Shown here one piece after another: positions 1 to 5,554 of a stretch of 16,335 nt of DNA. The notes below the pieces were generated by a model that worked only from the letters and a program-made list of their open reading frames with translations, was not told the origin of the DNA and did no database searches. How positions within the stretch are numbered: position 1 is the first letter of the stretch; each line of letters starts with the position of its first letter. The position numbers and the translations under genes were made by a program. Where the stretch lies: NCBI GenBank assembly GCA_947502765.1, contig CANNBA010000022.1:1-16335 (forward strand). Reading direction: 5' to 3'. Origin of the DNA: BACL11 sp945865535 (lineage in GTDB: Bacteria; Bacteroidota; Bacteroidia; Flavobacteriales; BACL11).

Positions 1-2
1 AT

Positions 3-284
3 GGAACGACTGTTACAGTAACCATTAATTCTATGGGAGTATTTATTGATAATGCTCAAGTGATAGTAGCTGATATTGTAGCTGATAATGGAGTAGTACA
101 TGTTATTGATGCTGTATTAATACCATCATCTACAACATCAGTTACTGATTTAAATAATGAAATTAAAGCTAAGTATTTATATTCAATAAATATTCTAGGG
201 GAGAGAGTTAATCAAGCTACAACTAACCAAATAATATTTGATGTATATGATAATGGTTGTATTTTAAAACGTTTTGTTAAATAG
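3..284 (+). CDS. C-terminal part of a secreted fasciclin (FAS1) domain protein with T9SS tail
   Basis: This is a 5'-truncated gene: the reading frame is open from base 3 and ends at TAA 282-284. The first ATG inside it (33) is internal to the domain and is not the start. The visible residues match the last strand region of a FAS1 domain, with a V-x-I-D-N-A-x-V pattern followed by A-D-N-G-V-V-H-V-I-D-A-V-L-I-P, the conserved H2-like motif of that fold. About 35 residues at the end look like a short type A T9SS sorting domain (SINILGERVN, then YDNG and KRFVK). FAS1 proteins usually mediate cell adhesion; here the protein is inferred to be exported through the outer membrane by T9SS. The upstream part lies outside the window, so total length and FAS1 copy number are unknown. 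Confidence 0.8.
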   Translation, partial: GTTVTVTINSMGVFIDNAQVIVADIVADNGVVHVIDAVLIPSSTTSVTDLNNEIKAKYLYSINILGERVNQATTNQIIFDVYDNGCILKRFVK

Positions 285-330
285 TTTAAATTAAGAACTT
301 CATAAGAAGGACTTAGTTTTAATAATAAGA

Positions 331-360
331 GAAGCCCGGGCAAATGCTCGGGCTTCTTTG
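331..360 (+). terminator. Rho-independent terminator after the fasciclin gene
   Basis: A 10-bp stem with one G-U pair (331-340 with 347-356, GAAGCCCGGG against CTCGGGCTTC) closes a CAAATG loop and is followed by a short T tract. It is unlike the ACCCACT-type terminators used elsewhere in the window, although the repeat core follows it all the same. Confidence 0.85.
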
Positions 361-362
361 TA

Positions 363-421
363 TTAGATTGGCCTCTCGGTCCATAATTCGAACTTTTTTA
401 GAGAATTATTTAGTAAGTTTG
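363..421 (+). repeat. Intergenic repeat, copy 1
   Basis: This copy has the GGCCTCTCGGTCC block, then ATAATTC (383-389) facing GAATTAT (403-409) across a 13-base loop, then TTAGTAAGTTTG. Both hairpin arms differ from the commoner ATAGTTC/GAACTAT in a way that keeps the pair (G-C becomes A-T). The terminator module upstream is a different sequence here, so the core can occur without it. Confidence 0.75.
414..421 (+). promoter_or_regulatory. Candidate -7 promoter element for the dioxygenase gene
   Basis: TAAGTTTG matches the Bacteroidota -7 consensus TAnnTTTG and is the last part of repeat copy 1. Only four bases separate it from the ATG at 426, so transcription would be expected to begin at or within the start codon. 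No clear -33 TTG is seen; TTCG at 387-390 is the nearest candidate. Confidence 0.5.
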
Positions 422-425
422 CTTT

Positions 426-1358
426 ATGAAAAAAGATAATAGACGACAGTTTTTAAAGAATACTTCTTTATCGTTATTATCAGTTGCGGCCTTTCCAACT
501 ATTCTTAAATCAGCTTCTTCTGCAGTTCCAGTGAGTATTTGCGATCAATCTACTTTAGATTATTATGGACAAGGGCCATTTTATACGGCAAACGCACCAT
601 CTATTCAGAATAATCAACTTGCAGATGTGAATGAAGTTGGTACGCGAATTATTATTAGTGGTCAAGTTTATAATCTTCAATGTTCAGAGGTTATTCCAAA
701 TACCGAAATTGATATTTGGCATGCTAATGATGCAGGGGGCTATGATAATACAGGATATAATTTAAGAGGCAAGACCACTACTAATAGTCAGGGGTTTTAT
801 GTTTTTGAGTCTATTAAGCCTGGACTGTATCTAAATGGAGCTACTTTTAGACCATCACATATTCATTTTAAAATAACACCACCAGGATTTAGTACACTAA
901 TAACACAACTTTATTTTCAAGGAGATCCTTATATACCAACTGATGCAGCGGCTTCAATGACTAGTGGATCATTTGATGCTACTAATCGTATTATTCCTTT
1001 AATTCCAAATTCTAATGGCGATCTTGAAGGAACTTGGGATATTGTAATTGATGGTGATGGAGTTCCTGTTGGAACGAACAATATTCATCTTGATAGAGGA
1101 ATTATTTATAGTGCAAGTCCTAACCCATTTACTGATCATATTGAAATCAATTATGGTGTTTTTCAAAAAGCAAAGGTTGCTATATCTGTTTACGATATTA
1201 GAGGACAGATAGTCGCGACTCTTGATGAGAGAATGTTAGATCCTGAGAAATATTTTGTATCATGGAATCCTCATAGCAATCTGCCAATTGGTCATTACTT
1301 CATCTCAATAAAGATTAATGATTTACAAGTACATTACCTTAAAATTATTAGGCAATAA
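426..1358 (+). CDS. Exported intradiol ring-cleavage dioxygenase-like protein with Tat signal and T9SS tail
   Basis: The 310-residue product has three parts. Residues 5-11 (NRRQFLK) are a twin-arginine signal followed by a hydrophobic stretch to about residue 33. Residues about 45-230 form an intradiol dioxygenase domain of the protocatechuate 3,4-/catechol 1,2-dioxygenase family, which uses Fe(III) to open catechol-type rings. The four expected iron ligands are all visible: Tyr106 (W-H-A-N-D-A-G-G-Y), Tyr135 (I-K-P-G-L-Y), His145 and His147 (R-P-S-H-I-H). Residues about 232-310 are a type A T9SS sorting domain (SASPNPF... DIRGQ... GHYFISI). The substrate cannot be told. Having both Tat and T9SS signals suggests folding with metal in the periplasm before outer-membrane export; that is inference. 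It appears to be a single-gene unit between repeat copies 1 and 2. Confidence 0.88.
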   Translation: MKKDNRRQFLKNTSLSLLSVAAFPTILKSASSAVPVSICDQSTLDYYGQGPFYTANAPSIQNNQLADVNEVGTRIIISGQVYNLQCSEVIPNTEIDIWHANDAGGYDNTGYNLRGKTTTNSQGFYVFESIKPGLYLNGATFRPSHIHFKITPPGFSTLITQLYFQGDPYIPTDAAASMTSGSFDATNRIIPLIPNSNGDLEGTWDIVIDGDGVPVGTNNIHLDRGIIYSASPNPFTDHIEINYGVFQKAKVAISVYDIRGQIVATLDERMLDPEKYFVSWNPHSNLPIGHYFISIKINDLQVHYLKIIRQ

Positions 1359-1363
1359 TTAAA

Positions 1364-1391
1364 ATAAAACCCACTGAAAAGTGGGTTTTAT
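1364..1391 (+). terminator. Terminator of the dioxygenase gene (repeat module A)
   Basis: A 12-bp perfect stem (1364-1375 with 1380-1391, core AAAACCCACT/AGTGGGTTTT) closes a GAAA tetraloop. The A-rich left and T-rich right flanks would let it work on both strands. Confidence 0.85.
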
Positions 1392-1393
1392 AT

Positions 1394-1451
1394 TTAGTGG
1401 GCCTTTCGCGCCATAGTTCGAACTTTTTTAGAGAATTATTCATTAAATTTG
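1394..1451 (+). repeat. Intergenic repeat, copy 2
   Basis: This copy has AGTGGGCCTTTCGCGCC, then ATAGTTC facing GAATTAT across GAACTTTTTTAGA. The arms pair with one G-U where other copies have G-C or A-T. The copy ends in TAAATTTG, just before the msrB start. Confidence 0.85.
1444..1451 (+). promoter_or_regulatory. Candidate -7 promoter element for msrB
   Basis: TAAATTTG fits TAnnTTTG exactly and is followed by CAGA and then the ATG at 1456. As with the dioxygenase gene, this would give a transcript with almost no leader. Confidence 0.55.
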
Positions 1452-1455
1452 CAGA

Positions 1456-1902
1456 ATGAAAAATTTACTTATACTGTGTTTAATTACATTTCCTTTACTT
1501 GGCTTTGCTCAAGAAAATAAAGTTAAAAAAAGTAACTATTTTGATGATATATCTAATGAAGAAAGAAGAATACTAGTTCATAAAGGTACAGAGAAGGCTT
1601 GGTCAGGGAGATATATTTCTAATTTTGAAAAAGGATTATACGTATGTAAGGCTTGTAACAATCCTTTATTTAACTCAGATTCTAAATTTAAATCTAATTG
1701 TGGATGGCCATCATTTGATGATGAGATTGAAAATGCCATAATTAGGATTGCTGATTATAGTCTTGGAATGAAAAGGATAGAAATATGTTGTTCTAATTGT
1801 AAGGGACATCTTGGACATGTATTTGAAGGAGAAAATTTAACTGAAAAAGACACGAGACATTGCGTTAATTCTTTAAGTATTAAGTTTGTTTCGAAACAGT
1901 AA
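1456..1902 (+). CDS. msrB: Exported peptide-methionine (R)-S-oxide reductase
   Basis: MsrB reduces methionine-R-sulfoxide in proteins back to methionine. The 148-residue product has a Sec signal peptide (about 1-18, cut near FAQ-E), so it should work in the periplasm or outside the cell. The full MsrB domain follows. Zinc-binding pairs are C64-x-x-C67 and C112-x-x-C115, C82-G-W-P-S-F contains the likely resolving cysteine, and G-H-L-G-H-V-F is at 117-123. The catalytic cysteine is C136 in R-H-C-V-N-S, where His replaces the commoner Tyr/Phe. No MsrA fusion is present. Its reductant would have to be a periplasmic thiol partner not seen here. It is a single-gene unit between repeat copies 2 and 3a. 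Confidence 0.95.
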   Translation: MKNLLILCLITFPLLGFAQENKVKKSNYFDDISNEERRILVHKGTEKAWSGRYISNFEKGLYVCKACNNPLFNSDSKFKSNCGWPSFDDEIENAIIRIADYSLGMKRIEICCSNCKGHLGHVFEGENLTEKDTRHCVNSLSIKFVSKQ

Positions 1903-1913
1903 AAAAAGAATTC

Positions 1914-1979
1914 ACTATAGATTCGGGTACCTTTTTAGTTTTTATATCTAGTAGTTTGTAATCTGCTACACCGTCTTTT
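1914..1979 (+). repeat. Intergenic repeat, copy 3a (degenerate)
   Basis: The line ACTATAGATTCGGGTACCTTTTTAG, then TAGTTTGTAATCTGCTAC, aligns loosely with the core and tail of copy 7 (ATAGTTCGAAC..., TAGTTTGTAATTTACTAC). The hairpin arms no longer pair well. It lies immediately before copy 3b, making a tandem pair. Confidence 0.5.
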
Positions 1980-1985
1980 TAAAAC

Positions 1986-2012
1986 AAAAAACCCACTGAA
2001 AAGTGAGTTTAT
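1986..2012 (+). terminator. Terminator downstream of msrB (repeat module A)
   Basis: AAACCCACT (1989-1997), loop GAAA and AGTGAGTTT (2002-2010) form a stem with one C-A mismatch. It lies some 85 bases after the msrB stop, beyond degenerate copy 3a. Confidence 0.7.
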
Positions 2013-2013
2013 T

Positions 2014-2071
2014 TTAAGTGAACCTCTCGCTTAATAGTTCGGACTTTTTTAAAGAACTATTTAGTACTTAG
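2014..2071 (+). repeat. Intergenic repeat, copy 3b
   Basis: AGTGAACCTCTCGCT is followed by ATAGTTC and GAACTAT around a 13-base loop (GGACTTTTTTAAA), then TTAGTACTTAG. The tail has lost the TAnnTTTG motif, so this copy does not obviously supply a promoter for the TonB receptor gene downstream. Confidence 0.8.
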
Positions 2072-2222
2072 ATAATTCCGCCTAAAGCACAATCTACTGA
2101 TTTATATTTTTTTGAAATACCTTTTTCATTTTCTTTTGGTTTAAAAATAAAACACCTATTTTTACACAAAATCACGAAAACTGTGTTTACCCGCTAAACT
2201 ATAATCAGTAAAATAAAAAAAT
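2072..2222 (+). other. Leader region of the TonB receptor gene with a 25-bp repeated segment
   Basis: Bases 2083-2107 recur with one mismatch at 15426-15450. A weak promoter-like pair is seen, TTTG at 2135-2138 and TATTTTTA at 2157-2164, whose last base deviates from the consensus. ACACA (2164-2168) could pair with TGTGT (2182-2186), but no known riboswitch is recognised. Read on the - strand, 2074-2143 is open and ends in DCALGGII-stop; this may be the tail of a lost gene. Confidence 0.35.
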
Positions 2223-4421
2223 ATGAAAAAACTATTTACAATAATTAGCCTTACACTTGCAGTAATTACAAACGCCCAAAACACCTTTACTGCCAAAGTA
2301 ATGGATAGTAGAAATTCAGAAGTATTAATTGGGGCCTCAATCATCTTAAAAGGAACAACAAATGGTGCAAGCACGGATGTAAACGGCTTAACAATACTGA
2401 AAAATATCCCTAATGGCGAGCAAGTTATTAGTATCTCATTTATTGGATATGAAGCTAAAGATTTGATATTTAATTTTCCAATTGAAAATAAAAAAACCAC
2501 TACAATCTTACTTGTTGCTTTCGAAACTGAAATTGATGAAATTATAATTGAGGCAACAAGAGCAAATAGAACGGTTGCTAACCTCCCTACAAGAACAGAA
2601 GTACTTACAGATGAAATAGATGAAGCGGCAAGTATGGAGGCTGGAAAAATTGCACATTTAATAACCCATTCTACAGGAATACAAGTGCAAACTACAGCTG
2701 CAGGAAGCAATGGAGCTGTTGTTAGAATTCAAGGATTAAACGGAAGATATACCCAAATGTTAAAAGATGGATTTCCACTTTATGGAGGATTCTCCGGAAG
2801 TTTAGATATTTTGCAAATTCCACCGCTAGACTTAAAGCAAGTAGAATATATAAAGGGTTCTGCCTCTACCCTTTATGGGGGTGGTGCTATTGCTGGATTA
2901 ATCAACTTACTCACAAAAAAAGCCGACAAGGACGAAACACTTTTGCATATTAATCTTTCTCATATTGGAGCAAAGGATTTTAATGCTTTTACTTCCAAAC
3001 GATTTGGAAAATGGGGCTTTACCAATTTGGCTTCTATGCATATTCACAATCCTTATGATGCAGATGATGATGGTTTTTCTGATATTGCTCAAGTGTCAAA
3101 ATTCAATTTCAACCCGAAACTATTTTACAATCCAAATAAGAAAACAGATTTGTACTTTGGAGCTACTATTTCTAAGGAAAATAGAAAAGGAGGAAGTATG
3201 AGTAAAATAAATAATCAAACTACTGCTACTTACTTTTTAGATGAGCAAGAAAGCAGTCGTTTTACTACTCAGTTTTCAGCAAACTATAAATTAACTGAAA
3301 CTAAAACAATCACGCTTAAAAATAGTATATCCTCTTTTGATAGGTACATTAATATTGATGAAAATATCTTAGGTACTTCTACCACATTTGGAGGAAATCA
3401 ATTCAATTTTTTTACAGAATTAAATTATACTATTAATACGCAATCACAAAACATCAATATTGGATTAAATACTCTTGCTGATAAATTTACAGAAGATAAT
3501 AATCAATCGGAAAGAGATCAAGAGTACCAAACCTTTGGATTATACATTAATCACTTATGGGATGTAAATAAGAAATTTGCTTTAGAAAGTGGTTTAAAAA
3601 GCGATAAAGTAGCTGCCAAAAGCTTAAATTCAGAAAGCGGAGGACAATCCTTTATACTACCTAAAATTTCTGCTTTGTATAAGATGACTCCAGAACTTTC
3701 TATCCGTTTAGGAGGAGGAATGGGATACAGAATGCCAACCATTTTTAATGAAGAGGCAGAGCCTTATGCATATAGGAATGTGCGAACAATTGATTTTGGA
3801 AACTTAGTTGCTGAAGAATCATTCGGAACCAATATTGATTTTAAATACCAATCTACTTTTGGGACAGATAATATATTGCTCTCCTTAAACCAAATGTTTT
3901 TTCATAATGTAATTGATAACCCAATTACTTTAAATGAGAATGAGAATGACATTGACTATCTTTCTTATGAGCAAACAAACGACTCTTTGTTCTCTAAAGG
4001 GTATGAATCTCAAATAAAACTAACAGTTGATAAATTCACTTGGTTTTTTGGTTATACCTATACGGATGCTTATTTGGAAAATGGAGGAGAAGAAAAACCA
4101 CTTACTCTTACACCTAAGCACAGTATAAAAGGAGATTTACTATTTGTAGTAGAAGATAAATGGCGTATTGGTTGGGATTACGATTATAAATATGGGCAAT
4201 TTTTAAATAATGGTGTAAAAACTGAGAGTTTGTTTACAACAGGTGTAATTGTAGAACGAACCATTGATAATTTTGTAATCTTCCTAAATGCCGAGAACTT
4301 TACAGATGTTAGGCAATCTAATAGGGGAGAAGTATTGACTAACGGAAGTCCTCAATTTACAGAAATTTGGGCACCATTAGATGGTTATTTCTTTAATGCA
4401 GGATTGAAAATTAAATTGTAA
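2223..4421 (+). CDS. TonB-dependent outer-membrane receptor
   Basis: The 732-residue protein imports a substrate across the outer membrane using energy passed on by TonB. In order, it has a Sec signal peptide (about 1-18, ending TNAQN), a carboxypeptidase-regulatory-like beta-sandwich (about 22-108), a TonB-box-like stretch (EIIIEAT, about 106-112), a plug domain (about 118-230; VRIQGLNGRYTQMLKDGFP, then VEYIKGSASTLYGGGAIAGLINLLT), and a 22-strand-type barrel ending in an aromatic/charged final strand (FFNAGLKIKL). The substrate is not evident: no SusD, siderophore or B12 gene is adjacent and no metal-rich loops stand out. It stands alone between repeat copies 3b and 4. The plug resembles the FecA/CirA/BtuB class, which is broad. 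Confidence 0.92.
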   Translation: MKKLFTIISLTLAVITNAQNTFTAKVMDSRNSEVLIGASIILKGTTNGASTDVNGLTILKNIPNGEQVISISFIGYEAKDLIFNFPIENKKTTTILLVAFETEIDEIIIEATRANRTVANLPTRTEVLTDEIDEAASMEAGKIAHLITHSTGIQVQTTAAGSNGAVVRIQGLNGRYTQMLKDGFPLYGGFSGSLDILQIPPLDLKQVEYIKGSASTLYGGGAIAGLINLLTKKADKDETLLHINLSHIGAKDFNAFTSKRFGKWGFTNLASMHIHNPYDADDDGFSDIAQVSKFNFNPKLFYNPNKKTDLYFGATISKENRKGGSMSKINNQTTATYFLDEQESSRFTTQFSANYKLTETKTITLKNSISSFDRYINIDENILGTSTTFGGNQFNFFTELNYTINTQSQNINIGLNTLADKFTEDNNQSERDQEYQTFGLYINHLWDVNKKFALESGLKSDKVAAKSLNSESGGQSFILPKISALYKMTPELSIRLGGGMGYRMPTIFNEEAEPYAYRNVRTIDFGNLVAEESFGTNIDFKYQSTFGTDNILLSLNQMFFHNVIDNPITLNENENDIDYLSYEQTNDSLFSKGYESQIKLTVDKFTWFFGYTYTDAYLENGGEEKPLTLTPKHSIKGDLLFVVEDKWRIGWDYDYKYGQFLNNGVKTESLFTTGVIVERTIDNFVIFLNAENFTDVRQSNRGEVLTNGSPQFTEIWAPLDGYFFNAGLKIKL

Positions 4422-4452
4422 TGATATTCAATACTTATCTTAACAAATAGCA

Positions 4453-4483
4453 AAAAAAACCTACTTTTCAGTGGGTTTTATTT
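4453..4483 (+). terminator. Terminator of the TonB receptor gene (repeat module A)
   Basis: AAAACCTACT (4456-4465) pairs with AGTGGGTTTT (4470-4479) across a TTTC loop, with one G-U pair. The right flank is T-rich. Confidence 0.8.
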
Positions 4484-4541
4484 TTAGTGGGCCTTACGCT
4501 CCATAGTTCGAACTTTTTAAAAGAACTATTTAGTAAGTTTG
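4484..4541 (+). repeat. Intergenic repeat, copy 4
   Basis: AGTGGGCCTTACGCTCC is followed by ATAGTTC (4503-4509) and GAACTAT (4523-4529), then TTAGTAAGTTTG. This is one of the best-preserved copies. Confidence 0.85.
4534..4541 (+). promoter_or_regulatory. Candidate -7 promoter element for the SDR gene
   Basis: TAAGTTTG at the end of repeat copy 4 matches TAnnTTTG. The start codon lies 20 bases downstream, so a short leader of about 13 bases is expected. Confidence 0.5.
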
Positions 4542-4560
4542 TAGCTTGAATAATTAAAAT

Positions 4561-5268
4561 ATGAATGTAAAAGGAAAAAATATTATAATAACAGGAGGTA
4601 GTCTTGGAATTGGAAGGGAAACTGCAAGATCTCTTGTTAAAAAAGGAGCGAATGTATTAATTACTGGAAGATCAGAAGTTAGATTAATTGAAGCTAAAGG
4701 TTATACTGGGGCTAAGATTATTGAATTTGATATTTCTGATCATGATAAGATAGCTGAAAATGCAAAAAAATGTATCGATATTTTAGATGGCAGGGTAGAT
4801 GTTCTAATCAATAATGCGGGTATTGGAGCGTTTAAGTCTATTGAAGAATTAAATATAGAGGATTTCTTAAAAGTATTTAATGTAAATGTTTTTGGACTTG
4901 CATTATTTACCAAAGAGATCGTTCCTAATATGATTAAACAATCTTATGGAACTATTGTTAATATTGGTTCTACAGCAAGTTTAAAAGGATATAAAAATGG
5001 CAGCATTTATTCATCTTCAAAATTTGCTGTTAGATGTCTAACCCAGTGTTGGCAAGCTGAATTAAGACCTCATAATATTAGAGTTTGCCAAGTCAACCCT
5101 AGTGAAGTTACAACTGCTTTTGGAAGCTCTAAAAGAGTAGAAAGAGAAGATGTAGATAATAAGTTAACTCCAAAGGAAATATCTCACTCCATAACCTCTG
5201 CAATAGAGATGGATGATAGAGGATTTATTAATGAGCTGAATATTTGGGCTACGAATCCATTTAATTAA
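4561..5268 (+). CDS. Short-chain dehydrogenase/reductase (classical SDR)
   Basis: The 235-residue cytoplasmic oxidoreductase has the full classical SDR signature. The dinucleotide-binding loop is T11-G-G-S-L-G-I-G18, the stabilising motif N84-N-A-G87, the active-site Asn109, Ser137, and Tyr150 with Lys154 (Y-S-S-S-K). G-R-S after the second strand (about residues 36-38, in T-G-R-S) favours NADP(H) over NAD(H); that is inference. The substrate cannot be read from sequence; annotations such as 3-ketoacyl-ACP reductase would be guesses. Length is normal for the family. No neighbour forms an operon with it: repeat copy 4 lies before it and a terminator after it. Confidence 0.93.
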   Translation: MNVKGKNIIITGGSLGIGRETARSLVKKGANVLITGRSEVRLIEAKGYTGAKIIEFDISDHDKIAENAKKCIDILDGRVDVLINNAGIGAFKSIEELNIEDFLKVFNVNVFGLALFTKEIVPNMIKQSYGTIVNIGSTASLKGYKNGSIYSSSKFAVRCLTQCWQAELRPHNIRVCQVNPSEVTTAFGSSKRVEREDVDNKLTPKEISHSITSAIEMDDRGFINELNIWATNPFN

Positions 5269-5270
5269 AT

Positions 5271-5296
5271 AAAAACCACTAAAAAGTGGGTTTTAT
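5271..5296 (+). terminator. Terminator of the SDR gene (repeat module A)
   Basis: AAAACCACT pairs with AGTGGGTTTT across an AAAA loop, with one bulged G. It starts three bases after the stop codon. Confidence 0.75.
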
Positions 5297-5340
5297 TTTA
5301 AGTGGAAATCTCGCTGCATAAGTAGAACCTTTATATTATT
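5297..5340 (+). repeat. Intergenic repeat, copy 5 (degenerate)
   Basis: AAGTGGAAATCTCGCTGCATA matches the first block of the repeat, but the following GTAGAACCTTTATATTATT no longer forms the second hairpin. No promoter tail remains, and the next operon uses its own promoter further down. Confidence 0.5.
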
Positions 5341-5455
5341 AGTAATATTGTGGAGTATTCAATTATTAGAAGATTCACCCTTAGCCGTGAAGTAAACTTT
5401 AATTATTTGTTGTGTAATTGCATATTATTAATTAAAATTTATATAAAAAATTACA

Positions 5456-5492
5456 TATTTTTGCGGGGTTTAAATTTAAATCTGTAAATTTG
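5456..5492 (+). promoter_or_regulatory. Candidate promoter of the secreted repeat protein/CotH operon
   Basis: TTTG at 5460-5463 and TAAATTTG at 5485-5492 are separated by 21 bases, matching the Bacteroidota TTTG/TAnnTTTG layout. TATTTTTG at 5456-5463 is an alternative -7 element. Transcription from the first pair would begin near 5499, leaving a leader of about 55 bases. Between copy 5 and this site (5341-5455) nothing recognisable was found. Confidence 0.55.
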
Positions 5493-5554
5493 TTTTAACA
5501 AAGTTAAAGATAGAGATTATAGATATAAAAGCTTTACTTACTTTACATATAACA

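Noticed and set aside
1411..1435. tRNA fragment suggested by the TTCGAAC core of the repeat
   Set aside because: TTCGAAC resembles a T loop, but the flanking bases cannot form a T stem on either strand and no anticodon or D arm is visible.
2160..2222. Riboswitch in the leader of the first TonB receptor gene (for example cobalamin)
   Set aside because: The leader is short and AT-rich, with only a weak ACACA/TGTGT pairing; no conserved riboswitch core is seen.
2162..2710. - strand open frame of 182 codons
   Set aside because: It lies antisense to the signal peptide and plug of the TonB receptor, is a low-complexity Ser/Ile/Val translation, and matches no family I know.
1364..5340. Integron cassette array: single genes in one direction separated by structured repeats
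   Set aside because: The repeats lack the RYYYAAC and GTTRRRY core sites of attC, the genes seem to have their own promoters and terminators, and no integrase is present.
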